A stretch of DNA of 35,499 nt from an uncultured Massilia sp. (lineage in GTDB: Bacteria > Pseudomonadota > Gammaproteobacteria > Burkholderiales > Burkholderiaceae). The notes under the pieces are model-generated. The model saw only the letters and a list, made by a program, of their open reading frames with translations, was not told where the DNA came from and did not search any database. Made by a program: the position numbers and the translations under genes. Within the stretch, counting starts at the first letter, position 1. Every line of letters starts with the position of its first letter. The stretch lies in NCBI GenBank assembly GCA_946481275.1, contig CAMLMV010000057.1, forward strand, positions 1-35,499, in the 5' to 3' direction. Positions 24,802-31,980 of the stretch are shown piece by piece.

Positions 24802-26411
24802 ATGCCTAGCCGAATGACCGATATTCCTCTGTTTCCGCGCCATCCAGTCCCCTGCAGTTCGCGGCCTGCCGCGCTGCTGGCCACGATGCTGCTCGTCTCC
24901 AACTGCGTGTCGGAAGCGGCCGCCCAGGTGCGCCTGCCCGATGCCTACCAGTCGGCCACGGCGCCACGGGAACGCCTGCCGTTCGACGCGGGCTGGCGCT
25001 TCCACGAGGGCGACCCCGCCGATGCCGGCACCGCCCTTGCCTATGAAGTGCGCAACGGCGCGGCATGGACGGAAGGCCAGCCGGAGGAATGGACGCCGCG
25101 CGGGCCGGACGTGAAAGTGGGCAAGGGCGGGCTGAAGGACTGGATCCTGCCCGCGGCGAACCAGTTCATCAAGGATCCCGGCAAGCACCACGCCCGGCCC
25201 GACGGCTATCCCGGCGCCGGGATCTCTTTCGTCCGTCCCGATTTCGACGACGGCGGCTGGCGCAGGGTCGACCTGCCGCACGACTGGGCGATCGAAGGCC
25301 CGTTCCTGCGGGACGGCCCCTACAGCAATATCGGACGGCTGAAAAGCTGGGGCCCCGTCTGGTATCGCAAGTCGTTCGACTTGCCGGCGGCCGCTCGCGG
25401 CAAGTCCGTGTTCCTCGACGTCGACGGTGCCATGTCGTACGCGACTGTCTGGTTGAACGGCAAATTCGTCGGTGGTTGGCTGAGCAGCCGCGGCGAATAC
25501 ATGTTCCCCGTTCCGGCGGCTACTTCGGCCATATGATCCGGCCCGGCATCGGCGGCGACGACACGCGTCACCACGTCAGCGCCTACGAATTGTTCGCGAC
25601 CGACCCCGGCGTCGCGCCGGACCACCAGTTTGCCGTCGACGATCAAAATCCGTGGGTCGCCGGAGAATTCGTCTGGACGGGCTGGGACTACCTGGGCGAG
25701 CCCACGCCGTTCAAGGAGGCGCGCAGCGCGTACTTCGGCATCGTCGACCTGGCCGGCTTCCGCAAGGACCGCTTCTACCTGTACCAGTCGCGCTGGCGGC
25801 CTGCGCTGAAGATGGCGCATATCCTGCCGCATTGGACCTGGCCGGAGCGCATTGGACAGGTGACGCCGGTCCACGTGTTCTCGTCCGGCGACGAGGCCGA
25901 GCTGTTCGTCAACGGCAAGCCGCAAGGCCGGATCGCGAAGGCGACCAAGCGCTCCCCGTACGAATACCGGTTCCGTTGGGACCACGTGATATACGAGCCT
26001 GGCGAAGTCGCCGTGGTTGTCTACAAGGACAAGAAGGAGTGGGCGCGCGATGTCGTGCGCACGGCCGGACCGCCCGCGCGGCTGGCGGCCAGCGCGGACC
26101 GTGCGCACATCCGCGCCGGGCGTGACGATCTCGCATTCGTCACGGTGCGGATCGCCGACGCGCGCGGCGTGACTGCGCCCCGTGCCGGCAACCGCGTCCG
26201 TTTCCCCGTCGAAGGGCCCGGCGCGATCGTGGCGGCCGACAACGGCGACCAGACCGGCATGGCGCCATTCCAGGCCGGCGAACGTCGCGCTTTCAACGGT
26301 CTTGTGCTGGCGATCCTGCGCGCACAGCCGGGCAGGGCGGGCCGCATCACCGTACACGCCGAAGCGGAAGGACTCGCCGCGGACACCGTCGACATCGACG
26401 TAGACCAATGA
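24802..26411 (+). pseudogene. GH2 family beta-galactosidase, internally deleted and frameshifted
   Basis: The N-terminal part has a leader (ALLATMLLVSNCVSEAAA) and the GH2 sugar-binding jelly-roll: RLPFDAGWRFHEGD, FDDGGWRRVDLPHDWAIEGPF, WGPVWYRKSFDLP and YATVWLNGKFVGGW. At about residue 230 the frame jumps straight to LSSRGEYMFPV, which in full-length enzymes lies just after the nucleophile glutamate. The Ig-like domain and most of the TIM barrel, including both catalytic glutamates, are missing. About 25515-25525 a one-base shift separates this from the continuation: GYFGHMIRPG, NPWVAGEFVWTGWDYLGE, HWTWPERIGQ and the C-terminal domains to 26411. It cannot be an active glycosidase. The other start choice is ATG 24814. 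An intact relative would be about twice as long. Operator site 5 precedes it. Confidence 0.82.
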
Positions 26412-26426
26412 TAAGAAGGGAGCAGC

Positions 26427-27260
26427 ATGCGTACTACATTTGCGAAGGGACTGGTGTTCAGCCTGTCCATCCTGGGAGCCTGCGCGCATGCAGGTGAGGC
26501 GAAGCCCGTGCGCTTTATCCTCGTCGGCGATTCGACCATGGCGAAACGGAGCGGCTACGGCAACGCGTTCTGCGAGCGGGTGATCGTCGCCGATACTTGC
26601 CTCAACCTGGCCAGCGCAGGCCGCAGTTCGGCCAGTTTTCGCAAGGAAGGGCGCTGGAATGAAGTCGAAGGTTTGCTGCGTGGCGGGGCCGCCTATCGGG
26701 CGACGTACGTCCTGATACAGTTCGGGCACAACGATCAGCCGGGCAAGCCCGGGCACAGCACGGACCTGGCCACGGAATTTCCGGCAAACATGGCGCGCTA
26801 TGCACGCGAAGTCAAGGCGCTGGGCGGCGTGCCCGTCCTGGTGACGCCGCTGACGCGCCGCACGTTCGTCGCCGGGAAACTCGACAACAATCTGCGTCCG
26901 TGGGCGGACGCCGTGCTGAAGGTGGCGCGCCATGAACACGTGCCCGCGCTCGACTTGAACGCCGACAGTGTCGCGGCCGTCCAGGCGATGGGGCAGGACG
27001 AGGCGGACACACTCGCCGTCGAGCCGCGTCCCGCGGGCTGGGTCGGCCCGGCCGTACTGCCGGGGGCGCCCGGCTACGGCCCCGGCACGCCGGAAAACGT
27101 CCAGCGGCCGTCCATGCCTAAAACCGCATTCGACCGTACCCATTTGGGGCACAAAGGCGCGGAGTATTTCGCGCGCATGGTCGAAGCGGAATTGACGAAA
27201 GTATTGCCTGAATCGGGTTCGGAGTTTTCTTCAGCCAGCACCGATAAAAACGCGCATTGA
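26427..27260 (+). CDS. SGNH-family esterase, rhamnogalacturonan acetylesterase-like
   Basis: The 277-residue product has a signal peptide (GLVFSLSILGACAHA, cleaved near 22) and the SGNH hydrolase blocks: catalytic serine S36 in LVGDST, glycine in LASAGRSSASF, asparagine in QFGHNDQPGKPG, and the Asp-His pair in FDRTHLGHKG. The order and the text around GHND match rhamnogalacturonan acetylesterases, which remove acetyl groups from pectin; some relatives act on xylan or other acetylated sugars, so the substrate is open. AAGGGAG lies five bases before the ATG. It follows the broken GH2 gene by 15 bp and probably shares its transcript. The last 20 residues are polar and not part of the fold. Confidence 0.85.
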   Translation: MRTTFAKGLVFSLSILGACAHAGEAKPVRFILVGDSTMAKRSGYGNAFCERVIVADTCLNLASAGRSSASFRKEGRWNEVEGLLRGGAAYRATYVLIQFGHNDQPGKPGHSTDLATEFPANMARYAREVKALGGVPVLVTPLTRRTFVAGKLDNNLRPWADAVLKVARHEHVPALDLNADSVAAVQAMGQDEADTLAVEPRPAGWVGPAVLPGAPGYGPGTPENVQRPSMPKTAFDRTHLGHKGAEYFARMVEAELTKVLPESGSEFSSASTDKNAH

Positions 27261-27392
27261 ATCGTTTTTGATGTTTCGATGCCGGACCGGGCACCGAATA
27301 AACGCTCGCGATCGTCCGGAATCGTTATTCAGCACCGACGGGAATCAGCCGCTTCGATCGGGCCGCTAGTCTTGGCCATTGCCCGGCCGCGC

Positions 27393-27494
27393 TTACTGCG
27401 CGGTCACCCGCGTCCCATCCACCATCCGCGTCAGCTCCAGCGGATTCCCATTGCGCTGCGCTTCCGGCAGCAGCGCCGCCCGCAAGTCAGGTCT
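27393..27494 (-). pseudogene. C-terminal remnant of an unidentified protein
   Basis: On the minus strand a frame of about 33 codons ends at TAA (27393-27395) and reads LRAALLPEAQRNGNPLELTR then MVDGTRVTAQ. Codon use is like the neighbouring genes, but no start precedes it. It abuts the NmrA remnant, so a deletion probably joined the two. The family is not recognised. The rest of 27261-27530 holds nothing else I can support. Confidence 0.35.
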
Positions 27495-27530
27495 GGTTCA
27501 AGCCGAAGAAGCCGTGCCGAGCCGGAAATT

Positions 27531-27653
27531 GTCCCGAGCCGAGAGCGCGCGCACCTTGAACTGGCTGCCGGACTTCAGGGCGCGCACCACGCCGCCGCCC
27601 TGGTTTCCCGTTGCGCCGAACACGGCAATCAGTTTTTTTTCGTTCGATATCAT
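27531..27653 (-). pseudogene. NmrA-like NAD(P)-binding protein, N-terminal remnant
   Basis: From ATG 27653, with a GAGGTG ribosome site, the frame reads MISNEKKLIAVFGATGNQGG and VVRALKSGSQFKVRALSARD. This is the first beta strand, the GxxGxxG dinucleotide loop and the second strand of an NmrA/atypical short-chain dehydrogenase. Similarity stops after about 41 residues, where about 300 would be expected. The stub is divergent from the LysR remnant, a common arrangement for such pairs. Confidence 0.65.
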
Positions 27654-27797
27654 TTGCACCTCTTTCGGTTTTGATCCAGGGCGCCAGCGCGGAGGCGGGA
27701 GCGCTTCTGTCGGTTTATCGTGGGCTGGATCTTGAGCCGGATCGGTATTTGAAGCAATGCTGCAAAAGTTGACATCATCTGCCAAGATTTGATCCAT

Positions 27798-28300
27798 ATG
27801 AGCGAACCCGTCGAAACATCCGAACTCGTCGCCTTCACCAGGACGGTCGACGCCAAATCCCTCTCACGTGCCGCTGCCGAGCTGGGCGTGCCGCGCGCGA
27901 CGGTGAGCCGTCGTCTCGCTCGCCTTGAGGAGCGGCTGGGCGCGCGTCTCCTCCGTCGTACGACGCGCAGCCTTGTCCTCACCGATGTCGGCGAGGTGTT
28001 CTACCGGCAGGCCAGCATCGCGCTCGAGGCCGTACGACTCGCCGAGCAGAGCGTACGCATGAGTGACGACGTCGTGCGCGGCGATCTGCGCGTCTCGGTA
28101 CCGCCAATGATGAACGCCAGCTTCCATGGAGCGGCGCGCTCGTGCAGGTGCTCGCCGGCGTCGTCGGCACCGAAATGCAGATCGCGCTGGTTTACCCCGA
28201 GCGCGCATTCATGCCGCCTCAAGTGCGCGCCTTCATCGAGGCGGTCGCTGACTGGGTGTCGCGAGAGCTTGCCGAGACACAGCGCGCCTCGATACGTTGA
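27798..28300 (+). pseudogene. LysR family regulator, internally deleted
   Basis: The first 110 codons encode an intact LysR winged helix (LVAFTRTVDAKSLSRAAAEL, PRATVSRRLARLEERLGARL, RTTRSLVLTDVGEVF) and the start of the effector domain (GDLRVSVPPMMNASFHG). Near 28130 similarity stops. In another frame a C-terminal piece follows: LVQVLAGVVGTEMQIALVYP and RAFMPPQVRAFIEAVADWV, ending at TGA 28298-28300. About 150 central residues are missing and the frame is shifted, so the effector-binding domain cannot form. The DNA-binding part might still be made. It was probably the regulator of the divergent NmrA-like gene. Confidence 0.8.
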
Positions 28301-28340
28301 GCGCGCTGGCGGCCCGCACCGGTGACGGCCGCGGCGACGA

Positions 28341-29726
28341 TCATGGTGAAGAACTGGTAAGTCGAGGACCTGCCTGGCCATGCACACCGGCGGGGAAGAT
28401 GACGCGGGCTCGCAGTCCCGGCTGGCCGTCCGGCCGGTCCAGCAGGAAGATGGTCGCGCCGATCCGGTCGACGATCGACGCCGTGATCGCGAGCCCCAGG
28501 CCCGACCCGATCTCACCGCTGCCGAGCACGCGGTAGAAGGGATCGAACACGCGCTCGCGCTCGGCGGGGGCGATGCCCGGTCCGGTGTCGTCGACGTCGA
28601 GAACGACGCGGTCGCTCGCGGCGGTCACGCCGATGTCGATGCGTCCGCCTTCCGGCGTGTAGCGAATCGAATTGTCGACGAGATTCTTGACGAGGATCCG
28701 GATGTCCATGGCGCGCCCGGTAACCGACGCATCGGCATCGCCTACCATCCCGAGATCGATCGCCTTGGCCTCCGCCAGCGGCACGAGGTCCTCGAAGGCG
28801 TCCTGGATCGCCTTCTGCAACGGTACCTGCGTCAACGGCTCGCCGCCGCCCTCCTGGGAGCGTGCCAGCGTAAGCAACTGGTCGAGCAGGATGCGCGTGC
28901 GCGCCAGGCCTGCCGACAGGGCATCGAGCCTGGCGCGCGCCTCGCACGGCATCTCGGTCGCCGCCAGGCGTTCCGCCTGCAGCGACATGGCCGTCATCGG
29001 CGAACGCAGTTCATGCGCCGCGTCCGCGATGAAGCGCCGCTGCAGCGCCAGTGCGCGCGCGGTGCGGGCAATCAGCTTGTTGATCTCGCTGACGAAAGGC
29101 CACACCTCGGACGGGAGCGGCGTCCGGTCCAGTTCGCGCAAGTCGTGGCCGCGGCGCTTGCCGAGCTGTACGGCCAGCCTTTGCAGGGGCAGGAACATCG
29201 TACGCACCAGCAGCGCCGCCAGCAGGATGAGGACCGGACCGAGGAACAGGATGGGCATCACGGTGCGCAGGGCGCTCGAGCGGGCCGCGGCGTCGCGGAC
29301 CGCCGTCTGCTGCGCGACGGCGACGCGTACGCCTTTCGCGTTGGTGCGGACGAAGACGCGCCATGTTTCGTCGCCGATGGCAACCGTCTGCAACCCGTCG
29401 GGCAGGGACGGGCCGAAACGCGGGGGTCTTTCCGGTTCGGGAATGCGCGTGCCGGGCGCGTCGATGAAACGCACGACCAGGCGGGCGTCGAAATCGACGT
29501 CGCCCACCTTTTCGCGCGCCATCGGCGATGTCGGCACGGCGTCCAGTCTGCTGATGAGGTAGCCGACCTGGCGCAGCTGCGTGTCCTGGCCGCGGTGCGC
29601 CTCGGCGGTGGCGGCCATGTAGGAGTAGAGGCCGGCGGCGGCGGCGCCGATCAGGATGGCCGCCGAGATCCACAGCGACAGCCTGAAGCGCAACGACGCC
29701 GTCAACGGCCCTTCGCGACCATCCAT
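28341..29726 (-). CDS. Two-component sensor histidine kinase
   Basis: The 461-residue membrane kinase has a first transmembrane segment (about 13-35), a periplasmic sensor region (about 36-155), a second segment (about 157-177), a HAMP-like linker, a HisKA domain with phosphorylated H238 in FIADAAHELRSPM, and an ATPase domain with NLVDNSIRYTP, DDTGPGIAP and GSGLGLAI. It is of the QseC/PmrB/EnvZ type. The ATG at 29726 overlaps the regulator gene by 25 nt; a TTG at 29705 overlapping the regulator stop and preceded by GAAGGG is an alternative. The C-terminal 15 residues (HGQAGPRLTSSSP) are beyond the domain end and lie next to the LysR remnant, so the original end may have been altered. The signal sensed is not evident. 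Confidence 0.92.
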   Translation of the reverse strand: MDGREGPLTASLRFRLSLWISAAILIGAAAAGLYSYMAATAEAHRGQDTQLRQVGYLISRLDAVPTSPMAREKVGDVDFDARLVVRFIDAPGTRIPEPERPPRFGPSLPDGLQTVAIGDETWRVFVRTNAKGVRVAVAQQTAVRDAAARSSALRTVMPILFLGPVLILLAALLVRTMFLPLQRLAVQLGKRRGHDLRELDRTPLPSEVWPFVSEINKLIARTARALALQRRFIADAAHELRSPMTAMSLQAERLAATEMPCEARARLDALSAGLARTRILLDQLLTLARSQEGGGEPLTQVPLQKAIQDAFEDLVPLAEAKAIDLGMVGDADASVTGRAMDIRILVKNLVDNSIRYTPEGGRIDIGVTAASDRVVLDVDDTGPGIAPAERERVFDPFYRVLGSGEIGSGLGLAITASIVDRIGATIFLLDRPDGQPGLRARVIFPAGVHGQAGPRLTSSSP

Positions 29727-30364
29727 CCGACGCCCCGGACGTTCTTGATGATGTCGCTGCCCAGCTTCTTGCGGATCGAATGGATCAGGAACTCGATCGC
29801 GTTGCTCTCGATCTCTTCGTTCCAGCCGTAGACCCTGTGTTCGAGTTCCAGGCGGGAGAGGATGGCGCCTGGCCGTACGAGCAGCGCCTGCAGCAGGGGG
29901 AATTCGCGCGCCGTCAGGCGCACGGTCGTCGTGCCGGCGCGCGCCTCGTGGGTCGCGGGATCGAGTTCGACGATGCCGTTGCCCAGCACCGTGCTGCCCG
30001 TCCCCTCGGCGCGGCGGCTCAGCGCGCGCATGCGCGCCAGCAGTTCGCTCATCGCGAACGGCTTGACGAGATAGTCGTCCGCGCCGCCGTCGAGGCCGGC
30101 CACGCGGTCTTTCGTCGTCTCGCGCGCAGTCAGTACCAGCACGGGAACGCCGTTGTGCGCCGCGCGAATCCGGCGGAGCACCTCCATGCCGTCCATGCGG
30201 GGCAGGTTCAGGTCCAGCAGGACCAGCGCGTACTCATGCACCAGCAGCGCCGTCAGCGCGGCTTCGCCGTCGCATACCCAGTCGGCCGCGTAGCTGGCGT
30301 CGCGCAGCGCATGCTGCACGACGCTGCCGATCATGGGATCGTCTTCCACCAGCAATACTCTCAT
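29702..30364 (-). CDS. Two-component response regulator, OmpR/PhoB family
   Basis: The 220-residue protein has a receiver domain (1-115; acidic pocket in LLVEDDPMIG, phosphorylated D51 in LLDLNLPRMDG, T in VLTARE, K in YLVKPFAMSEL) and a C-terminal winged helix (about 125-218; VRLTAREFPLLQALLVRPG, RVYGWNEEIESNAIEFLIHS, KNVRGVGWMV). It is closest to the QseB/PmrA/TctD group, which often controls envelope genes or organic-acid uptake. It overlaps the kinase start by 25 nt. Its own start shares ATGA with the stop of a small upstream frame (30361-30597). Confidence 0.93.
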   Translation of the reverse strand: MRVLLVEDDPMIGSVVQHALRDASYAADWVCDGEAALTALLVHEYALVLLDLNLPRMDGMEVLRRIRAAHNGVPVLVLTARETTKDRVAGLDGGADDYLVKPFAMSELLARMRALSRRAEGTGSTVLGNGIVELDPATHEARAGTTTVRLTAREFPLLQALLVRPGAILSRLELEHRVYGWNEEIESNAIEFLIHSIRKKLGSDIIKNVRGVGWMVAKGR

Positions 30365-30597
30365 TGTTCCACTTTCCGTCCAGGCACCTCCGGGCTGTCG
30401 AACATCGCGCTCGCCAGCCGCGCCAGGTCGTCCGGCCGGGCGCCGGCGGCCATGTGCGCGGTCGGCCAGCGTGCCTGTCCACCATTATGCAGCAGCTCAT
30501 GGATCGATACACACGCGGCCGGGAAGTGCGGATCGTCCGAGCGTGCCGCCAGGCCGGCGAGATCGTATGTCTCGACCGCAAGGATAGGGGGCCTCAC
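30361..30597 (-). CDS. Small hypothetical frame coupled to the response regulator gene
   Basis: A frame of 78 codons starts at GTG 30597 and ends in an ATGA overlap with the regulator start. It includes LAVETYDLAGLAARSDDPHF, VSIHELLHNGGQARWPTAH and RPDDLARLASAMFDSPEVPG. The overlap favours a real, translated frame. The weak start signal, with no ribosome site seen, fits a remnant of a longer gene or an upstream leader frame. I do not recognise a family. Confidence 0.4.
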   Translation of the reverse strand: MRPPILAVETYDLAGLAARSDDPHFPAACVSIHELLHNGGQARWPTAHMAAGARPDDLARLASAMFDSPEVPGRKVEQ

Positions 30598-30722
30598 TTA
30601 GCAAATACTTAGCCCGCGGCGCATGTGAATCACGCACCCTGCCGTAGCGGTAAGGCGGCATACTGATGGCGCTGCCGGCAACCGTCGTGCTGCGGGCCAG
30701 CGGGGCAGATGGATACAATCCG

Positions 30723-30728
30723 TATAAT
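30723..30728 (+). promoter_or_regulatory. -10 box upstream of the D,D-endopeptidase gene
   Basis: A perfect TATAAT lies 73 bp before the ATG at 30802. No acceptable -35 box is seen 16-18 bp upstream, so an activator may be needed. Confidence 0.4.
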
Positions 30729-30801
30729 TTCCTGACGCTAAGGGTTTGCTAAGTCGGCTTGCCCACCATTGCCGGGTTCCCCCAGTTGCCGATCCGGCGA
30801 T

Positions 30802-31728
30802 ATGAAATTTTTTACATCTCTCATCCTGGCGCTGGCGTTCCTGTCAGCGCCGGTATCCAACGTCCAGGCGCGCGACGCGCGCACCGTCAAGGTCGTCAAG
30901 ACGAAACCGGCACATACGCACCGGCATGCCAGGCCGCACAGGCGCCATCGGGCGCCGCGGGCGCGGGCGGCCAGGATGGTGGCGCTCAAGTCCAGCGCCG
31001 TCCTCGTCCTCGATCCGAAGACGAAGGCAGTGCTGTACGGGAAGAATGCGCAGGCCGTGATGCCCATCGCTTCGCTGACGAAGCTGATGACGGCCCTGGT
31101 CGTGCTGGAGGCCCGGCAGAACATGGCCGAGATGCTGACCGTGACGGATGCGGACGTCGACCGTCTCAAATACTCGTCGTCGCGGCTGCATGTCGGTACG
31201 CGCCTGTCGCGCTCGGCCATGCTGCACATTGCACTGATGAGCTCGGAGAACCGCGCGGCGTCGGCCCTCGGGCGGCACTACCCGGGAGGAACGAAGGCAT
31301 TTGTCGCGGCCATGAACGCGAAAGCGCGGGCGCTGGGCATGCGGCGTACGCATTACGTGGAGCCGACCGGCCTGTCGAGCGCCAACGTCTCCACGCCGGA
31401 AGATCTGGCCCGCCTCGTCGTTGCCGCCGAACGCCATGCGCTCATCCGGCGGTATTCGACGGACCGGCACTTCACGATCCGCCAGGGCCGGCAGCAGACC
31501 GAGTACCACAACACGAACCGGCTGACGGCGAATCCGCGCTGGAAGATCCGGCTGCAGAAGACGGGTTACATCGCCGAGGCCGGCCGTTGCATGGTCCTGC
31601 ACGCCACTGTCGCGGGGCGCCCGACGGTCATGGTGTTCCTCGACGCGCAGGGAAAATTTTCCCGTGCGGCCGACGCCAACCGGGTGAGCGCATGGTTGGC
31701 CAGACACCGGCTCGCGGGGCGCGGCTGA
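30802..31728 (+). CDS. pbpG: D-alanyl-D-alanine endopeptidase, PBP7/8 type
   Basis: This S11-family penicillin-binding protein cuts D-Ala-meso-DAP cross-links in peptidoglycan. The 308-residue product has a signal peptide (MKFFTSLILALAFLSAPVSN, cleaved near QA-RD), then a His/Arg-rich linker (about 45-68) unusual for its density of basic residues. The penicillin-binding domain follows, with S91-L-T-K94, S148-E-N150 and K253-T-G255, the three active-site motifs. ATG 30802 was preferred over an upstream in-frame start because it gives a clean leader; the ribosome site is weak. It lacks the C-terminal amphipathic anchor of PBP5-type carboxypeptidases, which supports the PbpG call. Confidence 0.92.
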   Translation: MKFFTSLILALAFLSAPVSNVQARDARTVKVVKTKPAHTHRHARPHRRHRAPRARAARMVALKSSAVLVLDPKTKAVLYGKNAQAVMPIASLTKLMTALVVLEARQNMAEMLTVTDADVDRLKYSSSRLHVGTRLSRSAMLHIALMSSENRAASALGRHYPGGTKAFVAAMNAKARALGMRRTHYVEPTGLSSANVSTPEDLARLVVAAERHALIRRYSTDRHFTIRQGRQQTEYHNTNRLTANPRWKIRLQKTGYIAEAGRCMVLHATVAGRPTVMVFLDAQGKFSRAADANRVSAWLARHRLAGRG

Positions 31729-31738
31729 TTCGTTCAAT

Positions 31739-31800
31739 GAATGTTTTATTGATAATATATTTGTGCAAATGCATAAAAATTGATAGCATGTAAGCTTCTT
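31739..31800 (+). promoter_or_regulatory. AT-rich promoter region upstream of the osmolyte gene
   Basis: About 60 bp of very AT-rich DNA interrupts the GC-rich sequence. Two overlapping sigma-70-like arrangements are visible: TTGATA (31749-31754), 17 bp, CATAAA; and TTGTGC, 17 bp, TAGCAT. They would give a leader of about 200 nt before the ATG at 31981. The leader is GC-rich, with no clear short gene. Confidence 0.45.
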
Positions 31801-31980
31801 TGAAGGAATCGCGCATTTCTTCCGACGCGGCAGGCGTCGACCTGATCGCGTATCACTCTGGCAATCGCCGCCGACGCAAACGCGCCGTGCCGCCGCCGAT
31901 TGCGTTCGCCCGGTGCCGCGCCGGCACGCCGTCAGGCCGTGCCGCGCCGCCTTCCGCATCGCCAAGAAAGGACGAAGACG

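Noticed and set aside
17002..28340. A second attachment site (repeat of the tRNA-Ser 3' end) closing an island
   Set aside because: No copy of the T-arm and acceptor sequence was found by eye to the right of the tRNA inside the window.
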